A stretch of 7,992 nucleotides of DNA. Source: Alistipes sp. GTDB lineage: Bacteria > Bacteroidota > Bacteroidia > Bacteroidales > Rikenellaceae. A program made the position numbers and the translations under genes. This document shows, piece by piece, positions 5,995-7,992 of the stretch. The notes below the pieces were generated by a model, which was given only the letters and a program-made list of their open reading frames with translations, searched no databases and was not told the origin of the DNA. The DNA is taken from assembly GCA_020026435.1 (NCBI GenBank), contig JAHHQK010000062.1, positions 1-7,992 on the forward strand, read 5' to 3'. Position 1 is the first letter of the stretch. Each line of letters starts with the position of its first letter.

Positions 5995-7905
5995 ATGGCA
6001 AAGATTATTGGTATTGACTTAGGTACTACGAACTCCTGTGTATCGGTAATGGAGGGTAACGAGCCGGTTGTAATTCCCAACAGCGAGGGTCACAGAACGA
6101 CTCCTTCGGTTGTGGCATTCACGGGCGACGGCGAGCGTAAGGTCGGTGACCCCGCAAAGCGTCAGGCCATCACTAACCCCAAGCGTACGGTCTTCTCGAT
6201 CAAGCGTTTCATGGGTGAGGCTTACGACAAAGTGTCGAACGACATCCAGCGCGCTCCCTATTCGATCGTCCGCGGTGACAACAACACGCCCCGTGTCGAC
6301 ATCGACGGCCGCCAGTACACCCCGCAGGAGATCTCGGCCGTGATTCTCCAGAAGATGAAGAAGACCGCCGAGGATTATCTGGGCCAGGAGGTGACCGAGG
6401 CTGTGGTTACCGTTCCTGCCTACTTCTCCGACTCGCAGCGTCAGGCTACGAAGGAGGCCGGCGAGATCGCAGGTCTGAAGGTCCGCCGTATCATCAACGA
6501 GCCTACGGCTGCCGCTTTGGCCTACGGCTTGGACAAGAAGGACAGCGATATGCGTATCGCTGTATATGACCTGGGTGGTGGTACGTTCGATATCTCGATC
6601 CTGGAATTGGGTGACGGCGTATTCGAGGTTAAATCCACCAACGGTGATACCCACCTGGGAGGTGATGACTTCGACCACGTGCTGATCGACTACATGGCCG
6701 AGGCTTTCAAGGCCGAGCACGGTATCGACCTGCGTCAGGATCCTATGGCCCTGCAGCGTCTGAAGGAGGCTGCCGAGAAGGCCAAGATCGAACTTTCGAG
6801 CTCGACGACCACCGAGATCAACCTGCCGTACATCATGCCCGTAAACGGCATCCCGCAGCACTTGGTAATGTCGCTGACGCGTGCCAAATTCGAGCAGCTG
6901 TGTGACCACCTGGTCCGCAAGACTATCGAGCCGTGTAAGATCGCTCTGCGTGATGCCGGTCTTGAGGCTTCGCAGATCGACGAGGTGATCCTGGTCGGTG
7001 GTTCGACGCGTATCCCCGCCATCCAGAAGATCGTCGAGGATTTCTTCGGCAAGACTCCCAACAAGAGCGTGAACCCCGACGAGGTGGTTGCCATCGGTGC
7101 GGCTATCCAGGGCGGTGTCCTGACCGGCGAGGTGAAGGATGTGCTTCTGTTGGATGTGACTCCGCTGTCGCTGGGTATCGAGACCCTGGGCGGTGTGATG
7201 ACCAAGCTCATCGATGCCAACACCACCATCCCGACCCGCAAGTCGGAGGTATTCTCGACGGCTGCCGACAATCAGCCTTCGGTTGAGATCAACGTATGCC
7301 AGGGTGAGCGTCCGTTGGCCCGCGACAACAAGTCGATCGGCCGTTTCCACCTCGATGGAATCCCCGCCGCTCCGCGTGGTGTACCGCAGATTGAGGTTAC
7401 GTTCGATATCGACGCCAACGGTATTCTGAATGTCTCGGCCAAGGATAAGGGCACGGGCAAGGAGCAGAAGATCCGTATCGAGGCTTCGTCGGGTCTGACC
7501 GATGCCGAGATCCAGCGTATGCGCGACGAGGCCAAGGCCAACGAAGAGAAGGACAAGGCCGAGAAGGAGCGTATAGACAAGATCAACGCTGCCGATTCGA
7601 ACATCTTCGCTACCGAGAAGCAGCTCAAGGAGTACGGAGACAAGATCCCGGCCGAGAAGAAGTCGGCTATCGAGGGCGCGCTGGCCAAGTTGAAGGAGGC
7701 ACACAAGAACTCCGACCTGGCAGCCATCGACACCGCCATCAACGAGTTGAACGCCGCATGGCAGGCTGCCTCGCAGGACATCTACGCTCAGCAGCAGGCC
7801 CAGCAGCAGGCTCAGCCCGGTGCCGGCCAGCAGCAGAATGCAGGTCAGCAGCAGCAGGGCGGTCAGCAGCAGCCCGAGGATGTCGAATTCGAGGAAGTGA
7901 AGTAA
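5995..7905 (+). CDS. dnaK: Molecular chaperone DnaK (Hsp70)
   Basis: A 636-residue cytoplasmic ATP-dependent chaperone that, with DnaJ and GrpE, folds and rescues proteins. All Hsp70 landmarks are present: IGIDLGTTNS (5-14) for phosphate binding, Lys70 in SIKRF, VPAYFSDSQRQATKEAG near 140-155, NEPTAAALAYG (168-178; Glu169 matches the E. coli Glu171 site), YDLGGGTFD (191-199; Thr197 matches E. coli Thr199), and VGGSTRIP (334-341). The hydrophobic linker VLLLDV spans 383-388. The substrate-binding beta domain follows to about residue 505, then a helical lid to about 598. A Gln-rich tail (599-627) leads to EDVEFEEVK, the conserved bacterial DnaK ending. No key residue is missing. The gene stands alone: grpE, dnaJ and hrcA are not adjacent. 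It has its own promoter region with a palindrome and its own terminator. Confidence 0.99.
   Translation: MAKIIGIDLGTTNSCVSVMEGNEPVVIPNSEGHRTTPSVVAFTGDGERKVGDPAKRQAITNPKRTVFSIKRFMGEAYDKVSNDIQRAPYSIVRGDNNTPRVDIDGRQYTPQEISAVILQKMKKTAEDYLGQEVTEAVVTVPAYFSDSQRQATKEAGEIAGLKVRRIINEPTAAALAYGLDKKDSDMRIAVYDLGGGTFDISILELGDGVFEVKSTNGDTHLGGDDFDHVLIDYMAEAFKAEHGIDLRQDPMALQRLKEAAEKAKIELSSSTTTEINLPYIMPVNGIPQHLVMSLTRAKFEQLCDHLVRKTIEPCKIALRDAGLEASQIDEVILVGGSTRIPAIQKIVEDFFGKTPNKSVNPDEVVAIGAAIQGGVLTGEVKDVLLLDVTPLSLGIETLGGVMTKLIDANTTIPTRKSEVFSTAADNQPSVEINVCQGERPLARDNKSIGRFHLDGIPAAPRGVPQIEVTFDIDANGILNVSAKDKGTGKEQKIRIEASSGLTDAEIQRMRDEAKANEEKDKAEKERIDKINAADSNIFATEKQLKEYGDKIPAEKKSAIEGALAKLKEAHKNSDLAAIDTAINELNAAWQAASQDIYAQQQAQQQAQPGAGQQQNAGQQQQGGQQQPEDVEFEEVK
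7789..7875 (+). repeat. CAG-rich tract coding the Gln-rich DnaK tail
   Basis: Codons 599-627 hold 17 glutamines in 29 residues, every one written CAG, in runs of three or four broken by Ala, Gly, Asn and Pro codons. DnaK tails are normally disordered and variable. The uniform codon makes this an imperfect trinucleotide repeat that could change length by slippage without shifting frame. Confidence 0.85.
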
Positions 7906-7937
7906 ATTCGATAAAAATCGATAATTATACATAAATT

Positions 7938-7978
7938 AATAGCGTGTAGCTCAATGAGTTACACGCTATTTTTATTTT
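7938..7978 (+). terminator. Intrinsic terminator of dnaK
   Basis: The arms 7938-7952 and 7956-7970 form a 15-pair stem with one G-U pair around a three-base loop AAT, followed by TTTATTTT (7971-7978). It begins 33 bases after the dnaK stop. The AT-rich 5' flank means it could also stop transcription arriving from the right on the other strand. Confidence 0.93.
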
Positions 7979-7992
7979 CACATTATTCTATT

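Noticed and set aside
6019..7932. 637-codon minus-strand frame opposite dnaK
   Set aside because: Shadow of dnaK produced by codon avoidance; no family features. Antisense Hsp70 frames of this kind are well known artefacts.

Overview
The window looks like chromosomal DNA from a member of the Bacteroidales, most likely a Rikenellaceae/Alistipes-type gut anaerobe (the genus is an inference). The evidence is: an outer-membrane TonB-dependent receptor carrying the N-terminal carboxypeptidase-regulatory-like extension typical of Bacteroidota; a lipoprotein with an acidic stretch just after the lipid cysteine; no Shine-Dalgarno sequences but A/T-rich start regions; matches to the Bacteroidota -33/-7 promoter form (TTTG and TAnnTTTG); and GC-rich coding sequence between AT-rich or purine-rich spacers.

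Layout, all genes on the + strand: (1) 1-454 is a non-coding leader region, purine-rich at the left edge and then AT-rich, with a plausible promoter near 196-227 and two hairpins (329-350 and 361-388), the second terminator-like. (2) 455-3154 and 3167-5308 form a two-gene operon with a 12-base gap: a TonB-dependent outer-membrane receptor and a surface-type lipoprotein that is not SusD. The lipoprotein shows an internal repeat and two OB-like beta segments. The operon ends in two tandem UUCG-loop hairpins, the second a textbook intrinsic terminator. (3) 5401-5994 is a long spacer with a strongly purine-skewed stretch, a structured stretch, and then a palindrome next to a Bacteroidota-type promoter. 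(4) 5995-7905 is dnaK, standing alone without grpE or dnaJ, followed by a 15-bp-stem terminator at 7938-7978.

The first two genes probably work together: the lipoprotein sits on the cell surface as a binding or capping partner of the receptor, which imports an unidentified ligand using TonB energy. DnaK is a housekeeping/heat-shock chaperone with its own promoter and is not functionally tied to the operon. I see no mobile element, CRISPR array, tRNA or rRNA. Nothing here proves a new system. The parts most worth following up are the structured leader of the receptor operon, the unassigned receptor-lipoprotein pair, the palindrome at the dnaK promoter, and a codon pattern: TTA/CTA/TCA occur once per gene, always within the first nine codons.
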